Source: Cryobacterium sinapicolor (GTDB lineage Bacteria > Actinomycetota > Actinomycetes > Actinomycetales > Microbacteriaceae). From it: DNA of 64,000 nt. The notes below the pieces were generated by a model, which ran no database searches, had not been told where the DNA came from, and saw nothing but the letters and a program-made list of their open reading frames with translations. Numbering within the stretch: position 1 is the stretch's first letter; each line of letters begins with the position of its first letter. Where the stretch lies: NCBI RefSeq assembly GCF_004403465.1, contig NZ_SOGQ01000034.1:117972-181971 (forward strand), written 5' to 3'. This document shows, one piece after another, positions 26,626 through 33,641 of this stretch. The translations under genes and the position numbers were made by a program.

Positions 26626-27268
26626 CGTTCGCCTCCAATCTGGTGCGCAGTCTCGAAAGACTTCGACGGATGTGACTCTTCACGGTGCCGAGCGGCAGTC
26701 CGAGGCTATCGGCGATTTGAGAGTGGGTGAGATCGTCGTAGAAGGCCAACTGCATCACCTGCTGCGGAACAGGTCCGAGCCGGCGGAGTTCGTCGCTCAT
26801 CAGCACCCGATCCGCGATGTCGGCGGATTCGTCGGCCTGGCTGAGCTCGGTGTCGACGATGACGGCCTCTTCGACGCGACGCCGACGCGTGCGGGCCTCG
26901 TGGGCATCCGCCACGGTGTGCCGGGTGATCCCGACGAGCCAGGCCGGCAGTCGCGACCGCGAGGCATCGAAGCCGTCCCGTCCGCGCCAGGCGGAGATGA
27001 AGACCTTCTGCGTGACGTCTTCGGCTTCGCCCGGATCGCCGAGCGAGCGAACGGCGATCGTGTAGACGAGGGAAGACCAACGGGCGTAGGCCTCGGCCAG
27101 CGCACGTTCGTCGCCGGCCCGGAACGCGAGACCGAGTTGGGCATGGTCCTCTTCGTCGGTGAGTGCCGTCACGTCGTATCGGTGTCCCCCGGTTGGTGAG
27201 CGCATCGGGAGGTCGTACACGTCAGCGCCCGCCGGAGTGCGGGTCTCGACCACCGTGATGCCCAGCAT
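26612..27268 (-). CDS. ECF RNA polymerase sigma factor, SigK-like
   Basis: A 218-residue ECF sigma factor. Region 2 includes EAYARWSSLVYTIAVRSLGDPGEAEDVTQKVFISAWR, and region 4 includes LTHSQIADSLGLPLGTVKSHIRRSLSRLR. The start is set at 27268 with AGGGG 5 nt upstream; an in-frame GTG two codons earlier is the alternative. It is paired with an RskA-type anti-sigma factor, as for SigK/RskA of mycobacteria. The two upstream genes in the same operon encode a sortase and a surface protein and are likely part of its regulon. Confidence 0.92.
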   Translation of the reverse strand: MLGITVVETRTPAGADVYDLPMRSPTGGHRYDVTALTDEEDHAQLGLAFRAGDERALAEAYARWSSLVYTIAVRSLGDPGEAEDVTQKVFISAWRGRDGFDASRSRLPAWLVGITRHTVADAHEARTRRRRVEEAVIVDTELSQADESADIADRVLMSDELRRLGPVPQQVMQLAFYDDLTHSQIADSLGLPLGTVKSHIRRSLSRLRTRLEANDDTH

Positions 27269-27297
27269 AGTCACCCCTCTGTCTCTTCATGCCTGGG

Positions 27298-27963
27298 TCA
27301 GGCCATCGGAGTCGCAGAGACGATGACGTTCGACAGGTAGGTCTTGGCGTCATAGTCGAATTCGCCGCCGCAGGTCACAAGGGTGAGCCGGTTGGGACCG
27401 GACCGGTCGAAGATCGATCCCCAAGGCACGTCCTGTTTGGTCACGGTTTGAACGGATTCCACGGCGTAGCGACGCTCCTGACCGTCTGCGGTGGTCACTA
27501 CGATCTCGGTGCCCACTGTGGCCGTGGCCAGCTGGGCGAACGGCCCGATGTCGTAGACCAGGGAGTCGACATGGGCGGCGATGACGGTGGCCCCTGCCGC
27601 GCTGGCCGGTGACGGTCCGAAGCGGTACCAGGCGGCGAGCGACGGGTCTTGAGGAAGTTCCATCGCCCCGTCCTCGGCCAGGCCGACGGATTCGATCGCC
27701 ATGTCGATTCCGAGGGAGTCGACCCGGATGCTCTGGGGCGGCAGGGCCGCCGGGACCTGGTTCTGGTCCAGCGAAGAACTGGTGGTCGGCACCTCGACCT
27801 CGGCGGTGGGCGGCGAGGCCGCCGGCGTCGGGGTCGTGGTCGGCGCCGCGTTCGTCGGGGGAACGTAAGCCGTGGAAGAGGCTGTGCTCGGGGCGCTGCT
27901 GCATCCCGTGAGCAGGGCGAGAGCCACAGCGAGCGCTGTGAAAGTGCCCGCTGTGGCTCTCAT
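27298..27963 (-). CDS. Class F sortase, lipoprotein-anchored
   Basis: Transpeptidase-type protein of 221 residues. The N-terminus is a lipoprotein signal (LALLTGC, Cys21) followed by a Pro/Thr-rich linker to about residue 70. The catalytic pair is His131 (AAHVDS) and Cys198 (LVTCGGEFD). No arginine occurs after Cys198, where the usual third catalytic residue would be sought; Lys207 is the only basic residue there. It lies 18 bp after the DUF4397 gene and before the ECF sigma gene on the same strand. It may attach that DUF4397 protein to the surface. Confidence 0.88.
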   Translation of the reverse strand: MRATAGTFTALAVALALLTGCSSAPSTASSTAYVPPTNAAPTTTPTPAASPPTAEVEVPTTSSSLDQNQVPAALPPQSIRVDSLGIDMAIESVGLAEDGAMELPQDPSLAAWYRFGPSPASAAGATVIAAHVDSLVYDIGPFAQLATATVGTEIVVTTADGQERRYAVESVQTVTKQDVPWGSIFDRSGPNRLTLVTCGGEFDYDAKTYLSNVIVSATPMA

Positions 27964-27981
27964 CGTGAATTCCTCTTCCTG

Positions 27982-28818
27982 CTAGCGGCGAGCCGCGGAC
28001 AAGCGACGCATGCCGACGACGGCAGCGGCGACCAGACCCATCAGCACGGCGGCGCCACCGACCAGAAGGCCCGTGGAGTCGTTCGCCTGGTTGGTGGCGA
28101 CGAGACCGGCCTCACCGGCGGGGATGCTGTCCGGGTTGGAGTGGAGCCCCTCGATGGTCTGAACGGCCAGAGCGAGGTTCTTGTCGGTCAGGCTGCCCCA
28201 CGCGTAGACGATCGTGTTCGTGCCCTCTGCGACGTTCACGTCTGCCGGGCCGATGACCGGGTCAGTCGTTCCGGTCGCGGCGACGGCGGCCGAGATGGTG
28301 CCGGCCGGCAACGTGAGAACGGACTCGTTCGGGTTGGTCAGGGCGGTGATCGCGACGGCTCCGTTGGCGAGGACATCGACCGCCGGGGCGGCCGCCACGT
28401 GGCGGACCGTCAGACGGCCCTCGCCGGCGGCGAGCTGCGAGATGTCGTTGGTGAACAGCGTCGCCGTGGGCTTGCCGTCCGCGTCGAGGTTGGCGGTGGC
28501 GGTGTAGTTCTTGCCGGCCTCGAGCGGTAGGTCGACCGGACCGATGGCGGGTGCGCTGGCATCCGTTGCGTCCGACGCGGTGATGGCCACCTTGTAGGTG
28601 CCGGGTGCGAGTTCGAGCGGGCCAGCGAGGTCGCCCGGCTTGAAGTCGTCCAGGGTCAGCTTGTCGTTCACGTAGACGTCGACGGTGAGGCCCGGAACTG
28701 CGTGAAGCACAGACAGCTTCGCGACGTCTTCGGCCGCCTGCGCCGGGGCGAGGCCGCCGAGGGCGACGAGAGCGCCGAGAGCGCTGGCCGTCATTCCGAT
28801 CTTGAGGGACTTGTGCAT
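27982..28818 (-). CDS. Secreted DUF4397-domain surface protein
   Basis: A 278-residue exported protein: signal peptide residues 1-28 (ending APAQAAE), two DUF4397-type beta-rich repeats (about 33-125 and 135-225), and a C-terminal hydrophobic helix ending MRRLSAARR. The C-terminus is laid out like a sortase signal, but the expected LPxTG is replaced by LVATN before the helix. AGGAGG lies 5 nt before the ATG. It is the first gene of the DUF4397-sortase-sigma-anti-sigma operon. Function of DUF4397 is not established; cell-surface role inferred. Confidence 0.9.
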   Translation of the reverse strand: MHKSLKIGMTASALGALVALGGLAPAQAAEDVAKLSVLHAVPGLTVDVYVNDKLTLDDFKPGDLAGPLELAPGTYKVAITASDATDASAPAIGPVDLPLEAGKNYTATANLDADGKPTATLFTNDISQLAAGEGRLTVRHVAAAPAVDVLANGAVAITALTNPNESVLTLPAGTISAAVAATGTTDPVIGPADVNVAEGTNTIVYAWGSLTDKNLALAVQTIEGLHSNPDSIPAGEAGLVATNQANDSTGLLVGGAAVLMGLVAAAVVGMRRLSAARR

Positions 28819-28883
28819 CGTTTCCTCCTGTTTAATGGCTCTGTGAGTGGGTCACTCTGAAGAGGGACTTACTGCCTCTCTTA

Positions 28884-28918
28884 CACTTACTTCTCCCAGA
28901 AGCCGGAAAACGGATGCA
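28884..28918 (-). promoter_or_regulatory. Candidate ECF-type promoter before the DUF4397 gene
   Basis: On the minus strand TGCATCCG is followed after 17 bp by GAAGTAAGTG. The CATCC core resembles -35 elements of some ECF sigma factors and could allow autoregulation by the operon's own sigma factor. Weak pattern evidence. The rest of 28819-28973 is AT-richer spacer with a T-run at 28943 region. Confidence 0.3.
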
Positions 28919-28973
28919 CCTGCATGGAAATCTTGGGGAACTTTTTTTGCGGGGTGCGCGGCCGATCACCGCG

Positions 28974-30416
28974 TCATCGGCTCGCGGCGGCGCGATGCAG
29001 GGAGATGTCCCGGCGGAAGACCAGCATCACCACCACCAGCGACACGGCCGAGAACGCCGCCCCGCCCGCGAACATCGCCGGGTAGCCGAGCCACGGCTCG
29101 AGCAGGGACAGCGCCAGTGGCACGAAGAACCCCAGGTAGGTGATGCCGTAGTAGATCGCGGTCAGCCGGGCAAGGTGGTCGGGCGGCGCGATCCGCTGCA
29201 CCTCCTGCAGCCCCGATACCATCAGCAGGCCGTAGGCGGCGCCGAGCAGGGCGGCCGCCGGCAGGATCAGCCAGAGCACAGGCGGGCTCACGGCGACGGA
29301 TGCGAGCAGCAGCGACCCGACGGTCAGCATCAGCGCGAACATGATTCCTCGAGCATTGTGCCCGGCGGTGATGCGGTGGCTGAAAAGTTGCAGCGACGCC
29401 CCGGCGACGAGTGCCACCACGCAGAGCAGGGCCGCGAACGCCACCGGCGCGGACGGGATCTCGGACGCGGCGAGCGCAGGCAGGATGGCGTAGGCGGTCG
29501 TGGCCGTGCCGAAGACCCACGGCGCCACCGGCACGATCAGGAGCAGGAACCGCGGGTACGGGGAGGTGGCGGGATGGGCGGCCGGCAGGGCCCCGGCCGC
29601 AATGTTGCGGCCCTGGGACTCCGGGGTGCGCAGCAGCAGCAGGCCGAACACCACGGCGATGACCGTGTGCGCCGCGTAGGGCAGCACGCCGGGGAAGGGT
29701 GCCCACTGAGCCAGCGCTCCGGAGCTCGCCGCACCGAGGGCGAACCCGAGGGACAGGGCGATGGTCGCCCTCCGTGCCCCCGAGGCCCGGTCTGCCCTGA
29801 AATCGAACGGCTTTGCGGAGAGTTCCTTCACCCAGCTGGTGCCTACGGCCATGGCCAGGCCGAGGGCCACGCCGGAGAGGATGCGACCGCCAAGCAGCAT
29901 CGGCACATTCCCCGCGGACAGGGCCAGCAGCACGCTCCCCGCTATCGCGACCCAGGGGGCCGGCAGCATCAGTGGCCGGCGACCGAACCGGTCCGACAGC
30001 GGGCCGGCGATCAGCAGCGCCGGGATGATGCCGAGCACGTAGGCGCCGAGCAGCAGGTTCGCCAGTTGGTTCGAGAACCCGTCGGCCTGCCGGTACATCA
30101 CCAGCAGCGGGGTGAATTCGTTGCCGCCCCAGGCGACGGCGAAGATCGCGCCGGCCGGCGCCAGCCAGTGCTTCCTGCCCCGGGCGCCGGTGGTCGAGAC
30201 TGTCCCGGTGCTCGAGCCCGTCGAAACCGAGCCTGTCGAGCCCGGACCGGTGGTCGAGCCTGTCGAGACCGAGCCGGTGGTCGAGCCTGTCGAGCCCGGA
30301 CCGGTGGTCGAGCCTGTCGAGACCGATCCGGTGGTCGAACCTGTCGAGACCGAGCCGGTACCCGCACCAGTCGCATCCTGGATGTCGGTTGTCATGACGG
30401 TCCCCCCGGTCGACAT
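28974..30416 (-). CDS. MFS transporter with repeat-rich N-terminus
   Basis: Twelve-helix major facilitator protein. The core starts at HWLAPAGAIFAVAWGGNEFTPLL and carries the loop motif GPLSDRFGRRPLML. Substrate is unknown; sugar or drug export are both possible. Before the first helix are about 65 residues of Gly-Ser-Thr repeats (STGSVSTGSTTGPGS) from a minisatellite, not seen in ordinary MFS proteins. Two starts are plausible: ATG at 30416 with GAGG upstream (chosen) or ATG at 30395. It is monocistronic, with element B2 upstream. Confidence 0.85.
   Translation of the reverse strand: MSTGGTVMTTDIQDATGAGTGSVSTGSTTGSVSTGSTTGPGSTGSTTGSVSTGSTTGPGSTGSVSTGSSTGTVSTTGARGRKHWLAPAGAIFAVAWGGNEFTPLLVMYRQADGFSNQLANLLLGAYVLGIIPALLIAGPLSDRFGRRPLMLPAPWVAIAGSVLLALSAGNVPMLLGGRILSGVALGLAMAVGTSWVKELSAKPFDFRADRASGARRATIALSLGFALGAASSGALAQWAPFPGVLPYAAHTVIAVVFGLLLLRTPESQGRNIAAGALPAAHPATSPYPRFLLLIVPVAPWVFGTATTAYAILPALAASEIPSAPVAFAALLCVVALVAGASLQLFSHRITAGHNARGIMFALMLTVGSLLLASVAVSPPVLWLILPAAALLGAAYGLLMVSGLQEVQRIAPPDHLARLTAIYYGITYLGFFVPLALSLLEPWLGYPAMFAGGAAFSAVSLVVVMLVFRRDISLHRAAASR
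30195..30372 (-). repeat. Coding minisatellite in the MFS gene
   Basis: Tandem 15/18-bp units such as GTGGTCGAGCCTGTCGAG (plus-strand reading) encode GSTGS/STTG repeats at the N-terminus, in frame. Confidence 0.9.
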
Positions 30417-30494
30417 TCGGCGGCCTCGCCAGTGAGGCTCGCTCTTGTTCAGCCTACGGGAGGCGGCACGCCTCACTCCCCCGGCCGACGGCGA

Positions 30495-30577
30495 ACGAAT
30501 TCGACGGAGATTTTGAGAGAAATGCGTCTTTCCGGAGGGGTTGAGGGCGTTACGGGCAAAATCTCCGTCGAATTCGT
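30495..30577. repeat. Family B 83-bp palindromic element, copy B2
   Basis: ACGAATTCGACGGAGATTTT and its exact inverted copy (20 of 20) form the two ends. It is located between the MFS start and the alpha/beta hydrolase stop. Confidence 0.93.
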
Positions 30578-30621
30578 CAGGGGCCAGGCGACACCGGGGC
30601 GGAACGTCGGGGGCGGGGCGC

Positions 30622-31455
30622 TCAGGCCAGGAAGCGCAGTGCGGCGCGCTTGAACTCGCGGGAGGTGAGCGTGTTGACGTGGTCCCGGCCCGCCAGCTCG
30701 AGGTACTCGGAACCGCGGGCGCGGGCGAGGTCGGCGACCCCGGCCGGGATGGAGTCGGCGCCACCCGCGACGTAGAGCACGGGGATCTCGGCCGGCACGT
30801 CCAACGAGGAGCCGGCCACTCCGCCGACGCAGGCCACGAGGGCCTCCCGGTCGGCGCCGGCGGTGATCGCGGCGCCCAGCACCGCCATGATGGACGGGTC
30901 AGCGGAGACGGTGCCGTCGGTCACGAAGCGGCGCACGGCATCCGGATGCCAGGTCTCGAACAGTTCGTCCGGCCCGGCTCCGCCGAGAACCAGCCGCCGC
31001 ACCCGCTCCGGTGCCAGCCGCGCGAACGCCGCCGCCACCCGCGATCCCATCGAATAGGCGACCACGTCGACCTGTTCCAGCCCGAGGGTGTCGAGCACGA
31101 CCACGAGGTCGGCGGCGAGCTGCCGGGGCAGATAGTCGATGCTGCGGTGCGGCTTGTCGCTGCGGCCGTGACCGCGGAGGTCGACGGTGATCACGCCCCG
31201 CCCGGCGTCCTGCAGGGCTCGCACCCAGCCGGTGCCGACCCAGGTGACGTGGCCCGTCGAGGCGAACCCGTGCACGAGCAGGATCGGGCGATCCCCGGGC
31301 ACGACGTCGTAGGCGATCCGCACACCGTCGAGACGCCGCGCGAAGAGCATCTCGCCCGCAGAGACCGCCGAGCCCGCCGAGCCCGCGGCGTCGGTCGCCC
31401 GAGCGGACCCGGCCGAAGGCGGACCGGTCGGATCGGTCAGATCGGTCGCACCCAC
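30622..31455 (-). CDS. Alpha/beta hydrolase
   Basis: A 277-residue serine hydrolase. The nucleophile elbow is AYSMGS with Ser135, the oxyanion strand is LLVHGFAST, the acid is in YVAGGADSIP and the histidine in GRDHVN. Substrate is not evident from sequence. The first 35 residues are low-complexity Ala/Gly/Ser and may not be needed. It starts 2 bp downstream of the nicotinamidase stop, so the two genes are probably one operon, although no functional link is obvious. Confidence 0.88.
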   Translation of the reverse strand: MGATDLTDPTGPPSAGSARATDAAGSAGSAVSAGEMLFARRLDGVRIAYDVVPGDRPILLVHGFASTGHVTWVGTGWVRALQDAGRGVITVDLRGHGRSDKPHRSIDYLPRQLAADLVVVLDTLGLEQVDVVAYSMGSRVAAAFARLAPERVRRLVLGGAGPDELFETWHPDAVRRFVTDGTVSADPSIMAVLGAAITAGADREALVACVGGVAGSSLDVPAEIPVLYVAGGADSIPAGVADLARARGSEYLELAGRDHVNTLTSREFKRAALRFLA

Positions 31456-31457
31456 GC

Positions 31458-32048
31458 TCAGTCGACCACGTCGGAGGTGACGAGCAGGGCGCCGGCGTAG
31501 GCCAGTTCACCCAGAGCCGCGTCGCTCGTGTCCGGGGCGACGCCGGCGACCAGGTCGGTCAGCACCCGCACGTGCTGGCCGTGCTCGAGGGCGTCGAGCC
31601 CCGACGCGCGCACGCAGTGGTCGGTGGCGAGGCCGACCAGGTCAATGTCGGTGACGCCGTTGGCGATAAGCAGTTCGCCGGTCCTCTCCCCGCCCTCCGA
31701 GACGCCGTCGAAGATGGAGTAGCCGGCTGCGCCCTGCCCCTTGCGAATGTGGATGGCCGTGTCCGGCAGCAGAAGCGACGAGTGGTACTCGGCGCCGGGA
31801 GTGCCCGCCACGCCGTGCACGGGCCAGGAGTCCTTCGAGTCGGGTTCCCCGGCCGTGGCGAAGTGGCCGCCGTTGTCACTGTCGGGATCGTGCCAGTCGC
31901 GGGACGCGAAAATCACGTCATAGGCATCCGGATGCGCCAGCAGCAGAGCGCTCACCCCCGCGGCCACCGCAGACCCACCCTTGACGGCGAGGGCCCCGCC
32001 CTCGGTGAAGTCGTTCTGAACGTCGATGATGAACAGGGCCCTGGTCAC
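31458..32048 (-). CDS. pncA: Nicotinamidase (isochorismatase-fold)
   Basis: Hydrolyses nicotinamide to nicotinate for NAD salvage. Catalytic residues Asp9, Lys103 and Cys145 are in place (FIIDVQNDF, IRKGQ, ATDHCVRAS), and the metal-binding region SRDWHDPDSDNGGHF follows Asp51. Length of 196 residues is normal for bacterial PncA. The next gene downstream starts within 2 bp of its stop. The start codon at 32048 is the only sensible one, directly preceding MTRALFIIDV. Confidence 0.92.
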   Translation of the reverse strand: MTRALFIIDVQNDFTEGGALAVKGGSAVAAGVSALLLAHPDAYDVIFASRDWHDPDSDNGGHFATAGEPDSKDSWPVHGVAGTPGAEYHSSLLLPDTAIHIRKGQGAAGYSIFDGVSEGGERTGELLIANGVTDIDLVGLATDHCVRASGLDALEHGQHVRVLTDLVAGVAPDTSDAALGELAYAGALLVTSDVVD

Positions 32049-32076
32049 GGATTACTCCTTCTGTCGCCGAGTGAAG

Positions 32077-33495
32077 TCAGGAGTTCGACAGGTTGTCTCC
32101 GCAGCGGAAGAACCCGGCGGTGATGGTGTCGAGCGCCTGCTTCGCATTATCGCTCACATCCCCGAGCGCGTAAACGGCGAAGGTGAGCGGCGTGCCGTCG
32201 GCCGCCCGGATGATGCCGGAGAGTGTGTAGCCGGTGTCGATCCAGCCGGTCTTGGCGAAGACGGCCCCGTCGGCGATGGCGTTCTCCCCCGTGAACCGGT
32301 CGCTGTAGGACAGCGAACCGGTGGGTCCGCCGGCGATCGGGAGCCCGTCGAAGATGACGCCGAGGTCGCCCTCCCGGTCGTTGATCTTGACAAACAGCCG
32401 GGTGAGGTAGGACGGCGGCACGGCGTTGTTGTCGCTCAGACCCGAGCCGTCGGCGATCAGGATGCCGGTGGTGTCGATTCCGTAGGTGTCGAGTGCGGCG
32501 ACGACGGACTGCTGCAGGGCGCCGAACGTGTTACCGGCGCCCGACTCCACCGCGATGAGCCGGGCGAGCATCTCGGCGAGCGCGTTGTCCGACACGATCA
32601 GAGCCTGCCCGATCAGCACGGACACCGGCTGGGACCGGGCGACCGCGAGCTGCTCGGCCCCGGCCGGCGCGGCGCCGAGGCTGACGCTCACACCGCCGCC
32701 GAGCGCGTCGGCGAAGGCCGCCCCGGCTCGGCCGATTGGGTCGATGCCGCGGGCGGAGGTGTGACGGGTCGGGTCGTCACGGTCGCCGTCGACCTGCAGG
32801 GCGGTCACGTCCGGCATCGACCCGGCGTTGCGTTCCAATTCGTCCCAGCTCGGTTCCCAGCCGGGTCCGCCGAAGAACGAGGCGTCCAGCACGAGGGAGG
32901 TGATCGGCGGGTTCGCCGGGTTCGCCTGCCAGGCGGCGAGGGTCTGACGGGCCAGTTCGTCGATGTGCGCGGCCCCGGAGTAGACGGATTCCATTCCGGT
33001 GGGCAGGCGCGTCAGGGTGAGGTCTCCTCCGCCGACTAGCACGACCGACCCCGGCGTGCTGCCGGCCACGACGGTGGTCGTGGCCCGGTAGTCCGGTCCG
33101 AGCACCTCGAGGGCGGCGGCGCTGGTCAGCACCTTGAGCACGCTGGCGGTGCGCGAGGAGGTGTCGCCGCCGCGGTCGAAGAGCACCTCGCCGGTGCGGG
33201 CGTTGACCACCTGGGCCTGGAAATCGGCCAGCCGCGGGTCGGCGGCGAGCGCGGCGACCGAGCAGGTGCGCAGGGTTCTGGCGTCGGCGGCGGTGGCGGG
33301 AACCGGGCGGGCCGGAACGGGTGCCGCCGTCGGCAGGTTCAGGTTCGCATCGGCGGTCGCGGCGGAGAGGGAGGCGGTGGCCGCGGCATCCGGGGTCCGG
33401 GTCGACGCCCCGACCAACACGGCTCCCGCGCCGAGAATCGCCACCACGGCGATGGAGACGGCCGCGAGGCGTTTGCGAGGCTTTAGTTCTTCCAC
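32077..33495 (-). CDS. dacB: D-alanyl-D-alanine carboxypeptidase/endopeptidase, PBP4 (class C)
   Basis: Peptidoglycan-trimming enzyme acting outside the membrane. A membrane anchor or signal helix lies at residues 10-30 (LAAVSIAVVAILGAGAVLVGA). The active-site motifs are SVLK (SxxK), SDN (SxN) and KTG (AKTGWIDTG), as in DacB/PBP4. The start is a GTG. It precedes the nicotinamidase gene by 28 bp on the same strand. A short ribosome site cannot be picked out with certainty. Upstream lies an 11-bp minisatellite. Confidence 0.92.
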   Translation of the reverse strand: MEELKPRKRLAAVSIAVVAILGAGAVLVGASTRTPDAAATASLSAATADANLNLPTAAPVPARPVPATAADARTLRTCSVAALAADPRLADFQAQVVNARTGEVLFDRGGDTSSRTASVLKVLTSAAALEVLGPDYRATTTVVAGSTPGSVVLVGGGDLTLTRLPTGMESVYSGAAHIDELARQTLAAWQANPANPPITSLVLDASFFGGPGWEPSWDELERNAGSMPDVTALQVDGDRDDPTRHTSARGIDPIGRAGAAFADALGGGVSVSLGAAPAGAEQLAVARSQPVSVLIGQALIVSDNALAEMLARLIAVESGAGNTFGALQQSVVAALDTYGIDTTGILIADGSGLSDNNAVPPSYLTRLFVKINDREGDLGVIFDGLPIAGGPTGSLSYSDRFTGENAIADGAVFAKTGWIDTGYTLSGIIRAADGTPLTFAVYALGDVSDNAKQALDTITAGFFRCGDNLSNS

Positions 33496-33557
33496 CCGTG
33501 AACCCTACCCGCCGGGCATGTGAGTCGCCCTCGGCTTCGCACCCGCTCAGCCCCCGC

Positions 33558-33611
33558 GGAGCGACGACGGAGCGACGACGGAGCGACGACGGAGCGACGA
33601 CGGAGCGACGA
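33558..33611. repeat. 11-bp minisatellite
   Basis: About five copies of GGAGCGACGAC between the DD-peptidase start and the next gene's stop. The unit is not a multiple of three, which fits its non-coding place. Confidence 0.9.
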
Positions 33612-33641
33612 TGAAGGGACGTCGGCGCGACGACGGCAGGA

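Noticed and set aside
28310..28330. LPAGT inside the DUF4397 protein as a sortase signal
   Set aside because: It lies in the middle of a folded domain, far from the C-terminal helix and basic tail required for sorting.
28935..28960. T-run after a GC-rich stretch as a terminator of the MFS gene
   Set aside because: The T-run is on the plus strand, the wrong one for the minus-strand gene, and no stable stem precedes it.
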